Counted from the stretch's first letter, positions 37,640 to 47,576 are shown. The stretch is 64,000 nt of DNA from Curtobacterium aurantiacum (GCF_018598555.1 NZ_JAHEWN010000017.1:19908-83907), one strand, 5' to 3'. The notes: generated by a model not told the origin, from the letters alone. Made by a program: numbers and translations.

Positions 37640-38095
37640 TCAGGCGTTGGCCGGCCGACGGCGTTCGCGCGGCAGCACGACGCCGAGGGCGACCATGCCG
37701 ATGGCGAGCACGAGGTGCAGCCAGTTGTCGGCGTTGTTCAGCGGCACGAAGTTCGCACCCGAGCTGTGGCCGGCGGTGAACAGGCCGTAGATCCACAGGA
37801 CGAAGTAGACGATCCCGCCGATCACGAGGTACATCCGCGAGCCCGAGGCACGGGCGGCGGCGAGCAGGCCGACGACGCCGAACAGCAGGTGCACGATGTT
37901 GTGCAGGACCGACACCTGGAAGATGCCGAGCAGCATCGCCATCGACTCGTGCCCGGCCCCGGCCAGGTCGCCCGTGGTGATGCCGGGGATGAACCCGGCG
38001 ATCCCGACGAGCAGGAACACGATGCCGACCACGAGGGCGGCCTTCTGGACGGACGAACCGGCGTAGCGGTTGGTGGCGGTGGTGACGTCGCTCAT
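37640..38095 (-). CDS. DUF4383 four-helix membrane protein
   Basis: The 151-aa protein starts MSDVTTATNRYAGSSVQKAALVVGIVF. Four hydrophobic segments are seen, with the family-typical sequences HNIVHLLFGVVGLLAAA and NADNWLHLVLAIGMVALG. The N-in orientation is inferred from basic residues. The role of DUF4383 proteins is unknown. The start overlaps the stop of the upstream small gene by 4 nt, so the two form an operon. Confidence 0.88.
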   Translation of the reverse strand: MSDVTTATNRYAGSSVQKAALVVGIVFLLVGIAGFIPGITTGDLAGAGHESMAMLLGIFQVSVLHNIVHLLFGVVGLLAAARASGSRMYLVIGGIVYFVLWIYGLFTAGHSSGANFVPLNNADNWLHLVLAIGMVALGVVLPRERRRPANA

Positions 38096-38424
38096 GGTGT
38101 CTCCTGGACGGGATTGGTGGGCGTGCCGTGCGATGGCGGGTTGATCTTCGGTCCGGCGGTCGCCGGGGTCACAGCCGAGGGGGACGATGCCCCCACGGAC
38201 ACTTCGGGCAGGTGCTCCGGAACGGAACCGGTCGGTTCCGCACCGCCGTCGATTGCATCGATCCGGTGGCGGATCCGTTCCAGCACCGGCAACCGTGCGC
38301 CGTGGGCGCTCTCGTGGTCGAGCAGCACCCGGAGCTGCTCGCGGTCGAGCGCCGTCAGGTGCTCGGTCAGGTTGCCGAGCGGGACGTGGTCGAAGTCCGG
38401 TATCGGGAGTTCTCGGTCGGTCAT
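38092..38424 (-). CDS. Small conserved actinobacterial soluble protein
   Basis: The 110-aa product begins MTDRELPIPDFDHVPLGNLTEHL and continues TALDREQLRVLLDHESAHGARLPVLERI. This LPIPDYD-type domain of about 60 residues, with an LD-x-QL-x-LLxxE helix, occurs widely in actinobacteria with no assigned function. The C-terminal 45 residues are Pro/Ser/Thr-rich. ATG 38424 has AAGGAG upstream. It is coupled to the DUF4383 membrane protein. Confidence 0.75.
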   Translation of the reverse strand: MTDRELPIPDFDHVPLGNLTEHLTALDREQLRVLLDHESAHGARLPVLERIRHRIDAIDGGAEPTGSVPEHLPEVSVGASSPSAVTPATAGPKINPPSHGTPTNPVQETP

Positions 38425-38450
38425 GGTGCTCCTTCCGTCGATGCAGCCAG

Positions 38451-38456
38451 AACGTA
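38451..38456 (-). promoter_or_regulatory. -10 box for the minus-strand pair
   Basis: TACGTT on the minus strand lies 26 nt before the ATG at 38424 and precedes the ribosome-binding site. Toward fmt on the plus strand, GAAGAT (38546-38551) ends 7 nt before its ATG. Confidence 0.4.
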
Positions 38457-38558
38457 CGCAGCCCGCGCTCTGCCGGCGCACAGGATGAGTCTGCCGCCGC
38501 GCGCTCCGGACAGATGTGCGGAGCGGGGCGGTCCCGTCGACGTGGGAAGATCGAACCC

Positions 38559-39491
38559 ATGCGTCTCGTCGTCGCCGGCAGCCCCGCTGCGGCCGTCCCC
38601 ACCCTCCGCCGTCTGGCGGCGTCCGACCACGAGATCGTCGCGGTGCTCACGCGGCCGGCCACCCCGCAGGGCCGCAAGCGCGTCCTCACCCCGACCCCGG
38701 TGGCCGTCGTCGCCACGGAGCTCGGACTGCCGGTGGTCGAGGCCTCGCGTGTCGACGAAGGCGTCACCGCGCGGATCGCGGAACTCGACGTCGACCTCGG
38801 CGTGATCGTCGCCTACGGCGCACTGCTCCGCCGCCCCGCCCTCGATGCCCCACGGCACGGCTGGATCAACCTGCACTTCTCCGACCTGCCGGCGTACCGC
38901 GGTGCGGCTCCCGTGCAGCGTGCGGTGATGGCCGGCGACGCCCGGACGGCCGCGACGGTCTTCCAGCTGGTCGAGGCGCTCGACGCCGGCCCGGTCTACG
39001 CCGCGCGCCCGTTCGCCATCGACCCGGAGGCGACCTCGGGCGAGGTCCTCGCCGCGATGGCCGAGGTCGGTGCCGACGTGGTCGCCGACGTCGTCGACGG
39101 CATCGCCGCCGGCACCGCCGTCGCGACCGAGCAGTCCGGCGAGCCGACCCTCGCCCCGAAGCTCACGATCGACGACGGCCGCATCGACTTCGCCGCGCCC
39201 GCCGACACCGTGCACGCGCGGCTGCGCGGCGTCACGCCCGAGCCCGGCGCCTACGCCCACCTGGGCGAGACCCGCGTGAAGCTGCTCCGCAGCAACCGAC
39301 CGGGAGGCACGGGGGACCCCGCCCCGTCGCTCGCGCCCGGCGCACTCGCACTCCACGGCGGTCGGCTGCTGGTCGGGACCGCCGACACCCCGCTGGTGCT
39401 GCTCGAGGTGCAGCCCGCCGGCAAGAAGGCGATGGACGCTGCCGCCTGGGCCCGTGGCCTCGGCGAACTGGACGGGAAGGTCCTCGCATGA
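38559..39491 (+). CDS. fmt: Methionyl-tRNA formyltransferase
   Basis: Formylates initiator Met-tRNA with 10-formyl-THF. In the 310-aa protein the N-terminal formyltransferase domain contains the NLHFSDLPAYRGAAPVQRA motif with catalytic Asn/His and the downstream Asp, and the C-terminal OB domain begins near 205. ATG 38559 gives MRLVVAGSPAAAVPTL, the expected start. A GAAGAT hexamer 7 nt upstream suggests a leaderless mRNA. The stop overlaps rsmB by 4 nt. Confidence 0.95.
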   Translation: MRLVVAGSPAAAVPTLRRLAASDHEIVAVLTRPATPQGRKRVLTPTPVAVVATELGLPVVEASRVDEGVTARIAELDVDLGVIVAYGALLRRPALDAPRHGWINLHFSDLPAYRGAAPVQRAVMAGDARTAATVFQLVEALDAGPVYAARPFAIDPEATSGEVLAAMAEVGADVVADVVDGIAAGTAVATEQSGEPTLAPKLTIDDGRIDFAAPADTVHARLRGVTPEPGAYAHLGETRVKLLRSNRPGGTGDPAPSLAPGALALHGGRLLVGTADTPLVLLEVQPAGKKAMDAAAWARGLGELDGKVLA

Positions 39492-41056
39492 GCCCCCAGA
39501 CGAAGCCCCAGGGTGCCCGCCGCGGGCCCCGACCCGTGAGCGCCCGCCGGGTCGCGTTCGACGTGCTCCGCGCCGTGCAGGTGGACGACGCCTACGCGAA
39601 CCTGCTGCTGCCGACGCGTATCCGACGCGCCGGGCTCACCGCCCGCGACGCCGGGTTCGCGACCGAGCTCACCTACGGATCGATCCGGATGCTCGGTCGG
39701 TACGACGTGATCATCGCCCTCGCATCCGGTCGTCGTGCCGAGAACATCGAGGCGGACGTGCTCGACGTGATGCGCCTCGGTGCGCACCAGCTGCTCGCCA
39801 TGCGCACGCCGACGCACGCCGCCGTCGACGCCACGGTCGAGCTCGCCCGCGAGGTCGGTGCCCGCCGCGCCACCGGGTTCGTCAACGCGGTGATGCGCAA
39901 GATCGCCGCCCGCACCGACGAGGAGTGGGACGCCCTGATCACCGAGGGCCGGGCCGGTGACGCCCTGCTCGCCACCCGCTGGTCGCACCCGGTCTGGGTC
40001 GTCTCGGCACTCCGCGACGCCCTGGCCGCCGAACGCTCCCGCGACGAGCTCGCCGCCCTGCTCGCCGCCGACAACGCCGCGCCCCGGGTGCAGCTCGCGG
40101 CCCTGCCCGGACTCGCCACCGACGAGGACATCGCCACCGCGACCGCCCGCACCGCCCCGGACGGCGACACCGACGCCGCGTTCGCCGACGCGACCGGTGC
40201 GGACGACGTGCCCGCGGCCCTGGTGCCGGCCGACGACGAACCGGAGGCCGACGGCGCGACGGGCACCGTGCCTCCCGTCCGGACCAGCGAGCCCGTCCTG
40301 CAGGCGGACGCCGCGCCGGTGTCGCCCGTCGGCATCCGCGGCATCAGCGGCGACCCGGCGCGCGTGCCGGGCGTCGCCGCCGGACGCCTGCGCGTGCAGG
40401 ACGAGGGGTCACAGCTCGCCGCGCTGGCGCTCAGTCGCTCGTCTGCGGTGCGCGCGGGGGAGCGGTGGCTCGACATGTGCGCCGGCCCCGGTGGGAAGGC
40501 CGCGCTGCTCGCCGCCGAGGCGCAGCAGGGCGGCGCGACCCTGGTCGCCAACGAACTCGTGCCGGCCCGGGCCGGACTCGTGCGGAACGCCCTCGGCGTG
40601 TTCGGCGACCACGTGCGGGTCGTGGAGGGCGACGCGCGTCGGTACGGACGCGACGGCACCGGTATGACCTTCGACCGCATCCTGCTCGACGCCCCGTGCA
40701 CCGGGCTCGGCGCGCTGCGGCGCCGGCCGGAGGCGCGCTGGCGGAAGCTCCCCGAGGACGTCGAGGAGCTCGCAGCCCTGCAGACCGAACTGCTCGACGC
40801 CGCCGTCCGGGTGCTCGCGCCGGGCGGGACGCTCGCGTACGTGACGTGCTCGCCGCACCTGGCCGAGACCCGCGGGCAGGTGGACGCCCTGATGGGGCGG
40901 CACGGCGACCGGCTCGAGCAGCTCGACACCGCGACGATCGTCCGTGGCGTCGCCGCACGCGACCCCGAGGTCGCGGACGGTGCCACCGCGCAGCTCTGGC
41001 CGCACCGCATCGGGACGGACGCGATGTTCATCGCGCTGTTCCGTCGCGTCGACTGA
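39488..41056 (+). CDS. rsmB: 16S rRNA (cytosine-967-C5)-methyltransferase
   Basis: SAM-dependent RNA methyltransferase. The 522-aa protein has an N-terminal NusB-like RNA-binding domain (RVAFDVLRAVQVDDAYANLLLP, ATGFVNAVMRKIA), and a C-terminal catalytic domain with DMCAGPGGKAALLA (SAM motif), LLDAPCTGLGALRRRPE and the nucleophile Cys in YVTCSPHLAETRG. Between them lies an acidic Ala/Asp/Pro-rich insertion of about 65 residues (nt 40135-40330) not needed for the fold, a likely disordered linker. It follows fmt as usual. Confidence 0.95.
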   Translation: MSPQTKPQGARRGPRPVSARRVAFDVLRAVQVDDAYANLLLPTRIRRAGLTARDAGFATELTYGSIRMLGRYDVIIALASGRRAENIEADVLDVMRLGAHQLLAMRTPTHAAVDATVELAREVGARRATGFVNAVMRKIAARTDEEWDALITEGRAGDALLATRWSHPVWVVSALRDALAAERSRDELAALLAADNAAPRVQLAALPGLATDEDIATATARTAPDGDTDAAFADATGADDVPAALVPADDEPEADGATGTVPPVRTSEPVLQADAAPVSPVGIRGISGDPARVPGVAAGRLRVQDEGSQLAALALSRSSAVRAGERWLDMCAGPGGKAALLAAEAQQGGATLVANELVPARAGLVRNALGVFGDHVRVVEGDARRYGRDGTGMTFDRILLDAPCTGLGALRRRPEARWRKLPEDVEELAALQTELLDAAVRVLAPGGTLAYVTCSPHLAETRGQVDALMGRHGDRLEQLDTATIVRGVAARDPEVADGATAQLWPHRIGTDAMFIALFRRVD

Positions 41057-41083
41057 GGCGCGGGGCCTCCAGCGGCACGCCGG

Positions 41084-41089
41084 TAAGCT
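41084..41089 (+). promoter_or_regulatory. -10 box, leaderless start of rpe
   Basis: TAAGCT is followed by a 6-nt spacer and GTG 41096. Confidence 0.55.
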
Positions 41090-41095
41090 TGCCCG

Positions 41096-41755
41096 GTGAC
41101 GATCCGCATCTCGCCGAGCATCCTGTCCGCCGACTTCGCGAACCTCGAGCGCGAACTCCAGCGCATCGAGACCGCTGACCTGGTGCACGTCGACGTGATG
41201 GACAACCACTTCGTGCCGAACCTCACGCTCGGGCTGCCGATCGTGCAGCGTCTGCAGCAGGTGTCGCCGGTGCCGCTCGACGTGCACCTGATGATCACCG
41301 ACGCCGACTCCGAGGCGCCGAAGTACGCCGAGACCGGTGCGTCGAGCGTCACGTTCCACTTCGAGGCCGCCGACGACCCGGTGGCGACCGCCGCCGCGAT
41401 CCGGTCGAACGGTGCCCGTGCGGCCGTCGCCGTGAAGCCCGGCACCCCGATCACGCAGGTGCTGCACCACCTCGACGCCTACGACATGATCCTGCTGATG
41501 ACCGTCGAGCCCGGGTTCGGCGGCCAGTCCTTCATGCCGTCCGTGATGCCGAAGCTCGCCGACGCCCGTGCCGCGGTCGACGCCTCGGGGCTCGACGTCT
41601 GGCTCGAGGTGGACGGCGGCATCGCGGTCGACACCGTGCCCGAGGCCGTGCGGAGCGGTGCCGACACGCTGGTCGCGGGCTCAGCGGTGTACGGCGGCGA
41701 GCCCGCCGCGCGCATCGCCGACCTGCGCGAAGCCGCCGCCCGGGCACGCTCGTGA
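41096..41755 (+). CDS. rpe: Ribulose-phosphate 3-epimerase
   Basis: Pentose phosphate pathway TIM-barrel enzyme. The 219-aa protein has [54 protein letters not shown] and the VDGGI phosphate motif. The two catalytic Asp (VDVMD and EVDGG) and metal His are in place. GTG 41096 sits directly after a -10 box, so it is probably leaderless. The his genes follow after about 100 nt. Confidence 0.96.
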   Translation: MTIRISPSILSADFANLERELQRIETADLVHVDVMDNHFVPNLTLGLPIVQRLQQVSPVPLDVHLMITDADSEAPKYAETGASSVTFHFEAADDPVATAAAIRSNGARAAVAVKPGTPITQVLHHLDAYDMILLMTVEPGFGGQSFMPSVMPKLADARAAVDASGLDVWLEVDGGIAVDTVPEAVRSGADTLVAGSAVYGGEPAARIADLREAAARARS

Positions 41756-41843
41756 CCGGGGGAGCGCCGGACGGAACCGGCGTCACCGAGGCGACCACCG
41801 CCTCCCGTCCGGACGGTGCGTCGGAAGCGTCAGCGGAGACCGG

Positions 41844-41849
41844 TAGCCT
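41844..41849 (+). promoter_or_regulatory. -10 box, leaderless start of hisE
   Basis: TAGCCT ends 7 nt before GTG 41857. Confidence 0.5.
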
Positions 41850-41856
41850 GGTGAGC

Positions 41857-42120
41857 GTGAAGACGTTCGACGACCTGTTCCAGGAGCTGACCGAGAAGGC
41901 GCAGACGCGCCCCGAGGGCTCCGGCACCGTCGCCGAACTGGACGCCGGCGTGCACCAGATCGGCAAGAAGATCGTGGAAGAAGCCGCCGAGGTCTGGATG
42001 GCGGCCGAGTACGAGGGCGACGAGCGCACCTCGGAGGAGATCTCGCAGCTGATCTACCACCTCCAGGTCCTCATGGTCGCCAAGGGACTCACCCCGGCGG
42101 ACGTCTGGCGACATCTGTAG
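41857..42120 (+). CDS. hisE: Phosphoribosyl-ATP pyrophosphatase
   Basis: Second step of histidine synthesis, hydrolysing PR-ATP to PR-AMP. The 87-aa protein reads [16 protein letters not shown] and contains the MazG-like metal site [20 protein letters not shown] chose GTG 41857 because family members begin at this Lys-Thr-Phe and a -10 box precedes it; the frame is open back to 41752 but those residues are not HisE-like. HisE is separate from HisI here, unlike in enterobacteria. Confidence 0.93.
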   Translation: MKTFDDLFQELTEKAQTRPEGSGTVAELDAGVHQIGKKIVEEAAEVWMAAEYEGDERTSEEISQLIYHLQVLMVAKGLTPADVWRHL

Positions 42121-42178
42121 GAAGCGCCGCCCGGCGCACCCACCACCGCCGACGACCCCACAGAAAGCAGACCCCCTG

Positions 42179-43018
42179 ATGCTCCGCATCGCCGTGCCCA
42201 ACAAGGGTTCCCTGTCCGAGACCGCGTCCGACATGCTGCGGGAGGCCGGGTACGCCGGCCGCCGCGACCCGAAGGCGCTGCACCTGCTCGACGAGCGCAA
42301 CGGCGTCGAGTTCTTCTTCCTCCGTCCCCGCGACATCGCAACCTACGTCGGGTCCGGCGCACTCGACGTCGGCGTCACCGGCCGCGACCTGCTGCTCGAC
42401 TCCGGGTCCGAGGCGCACGAGGTCGACGCGCTCGGATTCGCGGACTCCACCTTCCGCTTCGCCGGCATCCCCGGTCGGTTCGCCTCGCTGCAGGATCTCG
42501 ACGGAGTGCGGGTGGCGACGAGCTACCCCGGCCTCGTCGGTGCGTTCCTCGCCGAGCACGGCGTCACCGCGACGCTCGTCAAGCTCGACGGCGCGGTCGA
42601 GAGCGCCGTGCGGCTCGGGGTCGCCGACGCCGTGGCCGACGTCGTGTCGACGGGCAGCACGCTGCGGCAGGCCGGGCTCGAGATCTTCGGCCCGGTGATC
42701 CTCGAGTCGACCGCGGTGCTCGTCTCCACCGACGAGACCATCCCCGGCATCGACGTCCTGCGCCGACGGCTCCAGGGCGTGCTCGTCGCGCGTGGCTACG
42801 TGATGCTCGACTACGACGTCCCCACGGCCCTGCTCGAGCAGGCGACCGCGGTGGCCTCCGGCATCGAGTCGCCGACGGTCTCGCCGCTGCACGACCGCGA
42901 CTGGGCGGCCGTCCGCGTGATGATCCCGCGCGACGACGCAAACCTCATCATGGACGCGCTCTACGACCTCGGCGCCCGGGCGATCCTCGTCAGCCCGATC
43001 CACGCCGCACGCCTGTGA
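42179..43018 (+). CDS. hisG: ATP phosphoribosyltransferase, long form
   Basis: First step of histidine synthesis, joining PRPP and ATP. The 279-aa length marks the long form with a C-terminal ACT-like domain that binds histidine for feedback inhibition (about 205-279, [30 protein letters not shown]). The catalytic part shows [13 protein letters not shown] and the PRPP motif [18 protein letters not shown]. The ATG lacks a strong ribosome-binding site (AGAAAG). It is coupled to hisF by a GTGA overlap. Confidence 0.96.
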   Translation: MLRIAVPNKGSLSETASDMLREAGYAGRRDPKALHLLDERNGVEFFFLRPRDIATYVGSGALDVGVTGRDLLLDSGSEAHEVDALGFADSTFRFAGIPGRFASLQDLDGVRVATSYPGLVGAFLAEHGVTATLVKLDGAVESAVRLGVADAVADVVSTGSTLRQAGLEIFGPVILESTAVLVSTDETIPGIDVLRRRLQGVLVARGYVMLDYDVPTALLEQATAVASGIESPTVSPLHDRDWAAVRVMIPRDDANLIMDALYDLGARAILVSPIHAARL

Positions 43019-43812
43019 CCGCCGCGTCCGGCGCCGGCCCCGCCACGTCCGGCGGCGTGTCGGTCCGGGTCATCCCGTGCCTCGACGTCAAGGGCGGCCG
43101 GGTCGTCAAGGGCGTCAACTTCCTCGACCTGCAGGACGCCGGTGACCCGGTCGAGCTCGCGGCGCGGTACTACGAGCAGGGTGCCGACGAGCTGACCTTC
43201 CTCGATGTCGGCGCCACGGTCGAGAACCGCGCCACGATGTACGACACCGTCACCCGGACGGCCGAGCAGGTCTTCATCCCGCTCACCGTCGGCGGCGGGG
43301 TCCGCAGCGTCGACGACGTCGCACGGCTGCAGCAGTGCGGCGCGGACAAGATCGGCGTGAACAGCGCCGCCATCGCCCGCCACGAACTCATCGGCGAGAT
43401 CGCCGACCGGTTCGGTGCGCAGGCCGTCGTGCTCTCGCTCGACGTCAAGCGGTCCGACCGGATGCCCTCGGGCTTCGTGGTCACCACGCACGGCGGTCGG
43501 ACCGAGTCCGACCTCGACGCGATCGCCTGGGCGCGCGAGGCCGTCGAGCGGGGTGCGGGGGAGCTGCTCGTCAACTCCATCGACGCCGACGGCACGAAGA
43601 ACGGGTTCGACCTCGAACTGGTGGCCGCGGTGCGCGCCGTGTCGTCCGTCCCGGTGATCGCCTCGGGAGGCGCGGGTCGCGTCGAGCACTTCGCCCCGGC
43701 CGTCGACGCGGGTGCGGATGCCGTCCTCGCAGCCAGCGTCTTCCACCGCGGCGAGATGACCGTGGGGGACGTCAAGGCCGCGCTCCGCGCGACCGGCCAC
43801 GCCGTCCGCTGA
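43015..43812 (+). CDS. hisF: Imidazole glycerol phosphate synthase cyclase subunit
   Basis: TIM-barrel partner of HisH that makes IGP and AICAR. The 265-aa protein has [47 protein letters not shown] and [11 protein letters not shown], with both catalytic Asp present. The GTG at 43015 overlaps the hisG stop; a second GTG at 43057 would give the more usual short N-terminus. hisH, hisA, hisB, hisC and hisD are not in the window. Confidence 0.95.
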   Translation: MTAASGAGPATSGGVSVRVIPCLDVKGGRVVKGVNFLDLQDAGDPVELAARYYEQGADELTFLDVGATVENRATMYDTVTRTAEQVFIPLTVGGGVRSVDDVARLQQCGADKIGVNSAAIARHELIGEIADRFGAQAVVLSLDVKRSDRMPSGFVVTTHGGRTESDLDAIAWAREAVERGAGELLVNSIDADGTKNGFDLELVAAVRAVSSVPVIASGGAGRVEHFAPAVDAGADAVLAASVFHRGEMTVGDVKAALRATGHAVR

Positions 43813-43822
43813 TCCGCCGCCG

Positions 43823-43828
43823 TAGGCT
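43823..43828 (+). promoter_or_regulatory. -10-like box before hisI
   Basis: TAGGCT is followed at once by AGGAG (43829-43833), a ribosome-binding site with 4 nt to ATG 43838. The distance to the start is 9 nt. Confidence 0.35.
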
Positions 43829-43837
43829 AGGAGTCTC

Positions 43838-44236
43838 ATGACCGACAGCACCAGCACCGACACCGAGGCGGTCCTCGACCGCGCACGCTTCGGTGCGGAC
43901 GGCCTGCTCCCCGCCATCGTGCAGGAGGAATCGTCGAAGGACGTCCTCATGCTCGGGTACATGGACCGGGAAGCCCTCCGCCGCACCCTCACCGAGGGCC
44001 GCGTGACCTTCTGGTCGCGGTCGCGGAACGAGTACTGGCGGAAGGGCGACACGTCGGGACACGCCCAGTACGTCCGCGGTGCCGCGCTCGACTGCGACGA
44101 CGACACGCTCCTCGTGACGGTGCAGCAGGTCGGAGCCGCGTGCCACACCGGTGCGCACCGGTGCTTCGACGTCGACCCGCTCGCGCCCGTGACCGCGTCT
44201 GCCCCGGCCGACGCGGCCGTGGAGCCGACCCGATGA
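43838..44236 (+). CDS. hisI: Phosphoribosyl-AMP cyclohydrolase
   Basis: Third step of histidine synthesis. The 132-aa protein has [38 protein letters not shown], the DCDDDT metal-binding Asp cluster and the zinc cysteines in [14 protein letters not shown]. It is monofunctional, with hisE elsewhere in the operon. The stop overlaps trpE by 4 nt (ATGA), linking the histidine and tryptophan segments. Confidence 0.95.
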   Translation: MTDSTSTDTEAVLDRARFGADGLLPAIVQEESSKDVLMLGYMDREALRRTLTEGRVTFWSRSRNEYWRKGDTSGHAQYVRGAALDCDDDTLLVTVQQVGAACHTGAHRCFDVDPLAPVTASAPADAAVEPTR

Positions 44237-45777
44237 CGACCGCGACGAGCCCCGAGGACCCGCACACGACCTCCCGGCCGGAGTTCGACGGCCTGCTCGC
44301 CGAGCACCGTGTCGTGCCGGTCGTCCGCGCGCTCTACGGCGACAGCGAGACGCCGGTCGGCGTCTACCGCAAGCTCGCCGACGGCCGCCCCGGGTCGTTC
44401 CTGCTCGAGTCGGCCGGCCAGGGCGGCCTCTGGTCGCGCTGGTCCTTCGTGGGCGTGCGGAGCTTCGGCGTGCTCACGCAGGACGGCGACCGCGCGGCCT
44501 GGATCGACACCGGCATCGACGCCGCGCGCGCGGTCGGGTCGCTCGACGGCGCACCGCTCGACGTGCTCGCGCGGCTGCACGAGCGCTGGGCCACGCCCCG
44601 GGTGCCCGGATCGCCGCCGCTCGTCGGCGGAACCGTGGGCTTCATCGGGTGGGAGGCCGTCCGCCAGCTCGAACACCTGCCGAACGTGCCACCGGCCGAC
44701 TTCGACGTCCCCGGACAGGCCCTGTCCTTCGTCTCCGAGCTCGCCGCACTCGACCACCGCACCGGCCTCGTCCTGCTCGTCGCGAGCGTGCTGAACGACG
44801 GTGCTGACGACGCGGAGACGCTCTGGGCGGACGCGCAGCAGCGCCTCGACCGCATGCAGGGCGACCTGGTGCAGCCGAGCGTCGCGACCGTCGCCGAGGC
44901 GTTCGAGATCGCCGAGCCGACACCGACCCACCGGACGAGTCCGGCCGACTACATGGCCGCCGTCGAGCGTTCGAAGGGCTTCATCCGCGACGGCGACGTC
45001 TTCCAGGTCGTCATCTCGCAGCGGTTCGACCACGAGGTCACGGCCGACCCGCTCGACGTGTACCGCGTGCTCCGGACGCTGAACCCGAGTCCGTACATGT
45101 ACTTCCTCGCGCTCGCGGACACCGCCGACGAGCGGTTCTGGATCGTCGGCGCCTCACCCGAGGCGCTGGTGAAGGTGCAGGGTGACCGCGTCATCACGCA
45201 CCCGATCGCCGGGTCCCGCCCGCGGGGTGCCACGCCGGAAGCGGACGTCCGCCTCGGCGAGGACCTGCTCGGCGATCCGAAGGAGCGCGCGGAGCACCTG
45301 ATGCTCGTCGACCTCTCCCGCAACGACCTGCAGAAGGTGTGCGAGCCGGGCACGGTCGCCGTCACCGAGTTCATGACCGTCGAGCGGTTCAGCCACATCA
45401 TGCACCTCGTGTCGAGCGTCGAGGGTCGGGTGCGTCCCGAGGTCTCGGCGATCGACGTCTTCCGGGCGACGTTCCCGGCCGGCACGCTCTCGGGCGCGCC
45501 CAAGCCGCGCGCGCTCGAGATCATCGACGAGCTCGAGCCGGCGAAGCGTGGCGCGTACGCCGGTGTCGTGGGGTACTTCGACTTCGCCGGCGACGCCGAC
45601 CTGGCGATCGCGATCCGCACCGCCCTGATCAAGGACGGCGTGGCCCGCGTGCAGGCCGGTGCCGGACTGGTCGCCGACTCCGACCCGGAGACCGAGCACG
45701 TCGAGGCGGTCAACAAGGCCGCGGCCCCGCTGCGGGCCGTCGCCACGGCGAACAGGATGCGGGAGGTCCGCTCGTGA
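44233..45777 (+). CDS. trpE: Anthranilate synthase component I
   Basis: Chorismate plus glutamine-derived ammonia to anthranilate. In the 514-aa protein the N-terminal tryptophan-binding LLESA motif ([10 protein letters not shown]) is present, and the C-terminal chorismate-binding domain has [34 protein letters not shown] and [12 protein letters not shown]. The TrpG partner is not in this window. No leader peptide or attenuator lies before it, because it overlaps hisI. Confidence 0.96.
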   Translation: MTTATSPEDPHTTSRPEFDGLLAEHRVVPVVRALYGDSETPVGVYRKLADGRPGSFLLESAGQGGLWSRWSFVGVRSFGVLTQDGDRAAWIDTGIDAARAVGSLDGAPLDVLARLHERWATPRVPGSPPLVGGTVGFIGWEAVRQLEHLPNVPPADFDVPGQALSFVSELAALDHRTGLVLLVASVLNDGADDAETLWADAQQRLDRMQGDLVQPSVATVAEAFEIAEPTPTHRTSPADYMAAVERSKGFIRDGDVFQVVISQRFDHEVTADPLDVYRVLRTLNPSPYMYFLALADTADERFWIVGASPEALVKVQGDRVITHPIAGSRPRGATPEADVRLGEDLLGDPKERAEHLMLVDLSRNDLQKVCEPGTVAVTEFMTVERFSHIMHLVSSVEGRVRPEVSAIDVFRATFPAGTLSGAPKPRALEIIDELEPAKRGAYAGVVGYFDFAGDADLAIAIRTALIKDGVARVQAGAGLVADSDPETEHVEAVNKAAAPLRAVATANRMREVRS

Positions 45778-46472
45778 AGCGCTCGCGTCCGATCGTCGTC
45801 GTCGCCGGGCTCCTGGTCGCCGGCGTCATCATGCTGGCCTGGACCCAGACCTGGTTCACCGTGCGCCTGCACGCGGGCGCGGCCGTGACCTCGACGGTCG
45901 CGGCCGACGGGGCGGCGGTCGTGCCGCAGTACACCGCACTGGCGATCGCGAGCCTCGCACTCTTCCTGGCGATGACCATCGCCGGGCGGGTGCTGCGTGT
46001 CGTGCTCGCAGCCGTCGAGATCCTGCTCGGCCTCGGCGTGGTCGTGAGCGGGATCGCCGCGCTCGGCGACCCGATCGCCGCCGCCCGGGGTGCCGTCGGC
46101 GAGGTCGCCGGTGTCAGTGACCTGAGCGCGGTCCGCGCCGTCGTGTCGAGCGTCAGCGTGAGCCCGTGGCCCGCCGTCGGCATCGCGGGCGGCGTGCTCG
46201 CCGTGCTGCTCGGCGTGGTCGTCATCGTGGTCCAGCGCGCCTGGCCCGGCCCGAGCCGGAAGTACGGCGCCGCCACCGCCGGAGCCGCCGCGGCGGCGCG
46301 TGCAGCAGCGCCCGTCCAGCGCGACGCCGTCGTCGACTGGGACGACCTGAGTGCCGGCGTGGACCCCACCACCGAGGTCGGCGCGGGCGCGGGGGCCCCG
46401 GACGACGACACGGTAGGATCGACAGGGCGTCGCTCGACCGACGACGCCGGAGCAGAACGAGGAGCACCGTGA
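45774..46472 (+). CDS. Trp operon-associated membrane protein (TIGR02234 type)
   Basis: The 232-aa protein has four hydrophobic segments (about 8-25, 50-68, 70-92, 137-160), a short extracytoplasmic loop with QTWFTVRLH, and an Ala/Asp-rich cytoplasmic tail. A membrane protein in this position after trpE is a standard actinobacterial feature, with no known biochemical role. GTG 45774 overlaps trpE, and the stop overlaps the next small gene. Confidence 0.88.
   Translation: MKRSRPIVVVAGLLVAGVIMLAWTQTWFTVRLHAGAAVTSTVAADGAAVVPQYTALAIASLALFLAMTIAGRVLRVVLAAVEILLGLGVVVSGIAALGDPIAAARGAVGEVAGVSDLSAVRAVVSSVSVSPWPAVGIAGGVLAVLLGVVVIVVQRAWPGPSRKYGAATAGAAAAARAAAPVQRDAVVDWDDLSAGVDPTTEVGAGAGAPDDDTVGSTGRRSTDDAGAERGAP
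46414..46419 (+). promoter_or_regulatory. Possible internal -10 box before trpC
   Basis: TAGGAT lies 50 nt upstream of GTG 46469, inside the preceding gene. It could transcribe the trpC side separately. Confidence 0.3.
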
Positions 46473-46708
46473 GCAACACTGAGCCCGCAGAACTCGGCGA
46501 AGGCCACTCGCCGGCCGCCTGGACCGCCGTCGTGATCATGCTGATCGGATTCGCGGCAGGCACGCTGTTCTTCTGGTTCGACCAGCCGTGGGGCGTCTGG
46601 GCCTCCGCTGGCGTCGTCCTCATCGGCCTCATCGTCGGTGGCGTGATGAAGAAGGCCGGCTACGGCGTCGACGGTCCGAAGTTCGTCCCCAAGCACCACG
46701 GCGAGTAG
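46469..46708 (+). CDS. Small two-helix membrane protein, HGxxE-type
   Basis: The 79-aa protein has two hydrophobic helices (about 17-36, 41-60), a Trp-rich connecting segment (FWFDQPWGVWAS) and ends PKFVPKHHGE. Small proteins of this kind (DUF6704-like) commonly stand before trpC in actinobacteria. The GTG overlaps the previous stop, with GAGGAG upstream. Function unknown. Confidence 0.82.
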   Translation: MSNTEPAELGEGHSPAAWTAVVIMLIGFAAGTLFFWFDQPWGVWASAGVVLIGLIVGGVMKKAGYGVDGPKFVPKHHGE

Positions 46709-46715
46709 GGCTCCG

Positions 46716-47510
46716 ATGCCGAACGTGCTCGAGACCCTCGTCGCGGGCGCACTCGAGGACGCCGCCGCCCGTCGTGTCGACCGTCCCTACTCGGACGTCG
46801 AACGCGACCTCGACCGGGTGGCGTCGCCGCTCGACGCCCTCGCCTTCCTGAGCCCGGGCGACCGGGTGAAGATCATCGCCGAGGTGAAGCGCGCCAGCCC
46901 GTCCCGCGGGTCGATGGCCGCCATCGCCGACCCGGCCGCCCTCGCCGCCGACTACGAGCGGGGCGGGGCGTCGACGATCAGCGTCCTGACCGAGGGGCGC
47001 AAGTTCCTCGGCAGCCTCGCCGACCTCGAAGCCGTGAAGGCCCGCGTGGGCGTCCCCGTGCTCCGCAAGGACTTCATCGCCGACCCGTACCAGGTGATCG
47101 AGGCCCGGGCGTCCGGTGCCGACGTCGTGCTGCTCATCGTCGCGGCGCTCGAGCAGCCCCGCCTGGTCGAGCTGCACACCCTGGCCGAAGAACTCGGCAT
47201 GCGCGTGCTGGTGGAGGCGCACTCCGGAGACGAGGTCACCCGTGGCCTCGACGCCGGCGCACGCATCCTCGGCGTCAACGCCCGTGACCTCACCGACTTC
47301 TCGCTCGACCGCGACCTGTTCGGATCGCTCGCCGACCGCATCCCCGACGGCGTCGTGCGCGTCGCCGAGTCCGCGGTCTCCGGTCCGGCCGACGTCGCCC
47401 ACTACCGTGCAGCGGGCGCCGACGTCGTGCTGGTCGGCGAAGCACTCGTGACGGGCGACGACCCCGCCGCGACCCTGGCATCGTTCATCGACGCTGCCGG
47501 CCAGGCCTGA
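46716..47510 (+). CDS. trpC: Indole-3-glycerol phosphate synthase
   Basis: TIM-barrel enzyme converting CdRP to indole-3-glycerol phosphate. The 264-aa protein has IIAEVKRASPSRG with catalytic Glu and Lys, GGASTISVLTE, VLRKDFIADPYQV with catalytic Lys, GVNARDL and AESAVSG. It is monofunctional (no TrpF fusion). trpD and trpF are absent from the window. Confidence 0.96.
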   Translation: MPNVLETLVAGALEDAAARRVDRPYSDVERDLDRVASPLDALAFLSPGDRVKIIAEVKRASPSRGSMAAIADPAALAADYERGGASTISVLTEGRKFLGSLADLEAVKARVGVPVLRKDFIADPYQVIEARASGADVVLLIVAALEQPRLVELHTLAEELGMRVLVEAHSGDEVTRGLDAGARILGVNARDLTDFSLDRDLFGSLADRIPDGVVRVAESAVSGPADVAHYRAAGADVVLVGEALVTGDDPAATLASFIDAAGQA

Positions 47511-47576
47511 CCGACACCTCCGCACCGAGGCTGCTCGACCCGCCTGACCGACACCCTCGCATCGAGGCCGCCGACC
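47505..47576 (+). repeat. Imperfect 36-bp tandem duplication in the trpC-trpB spacer
   Basis: The stretch beginning GCCTGACCGACAC at 47505 recurs at 47542 with several substitutions. The first copy includes the end of trpC. The rest of the 135-nt spacer to trpB contains no Trp-rich leader peptide. Confidence 0.65.
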
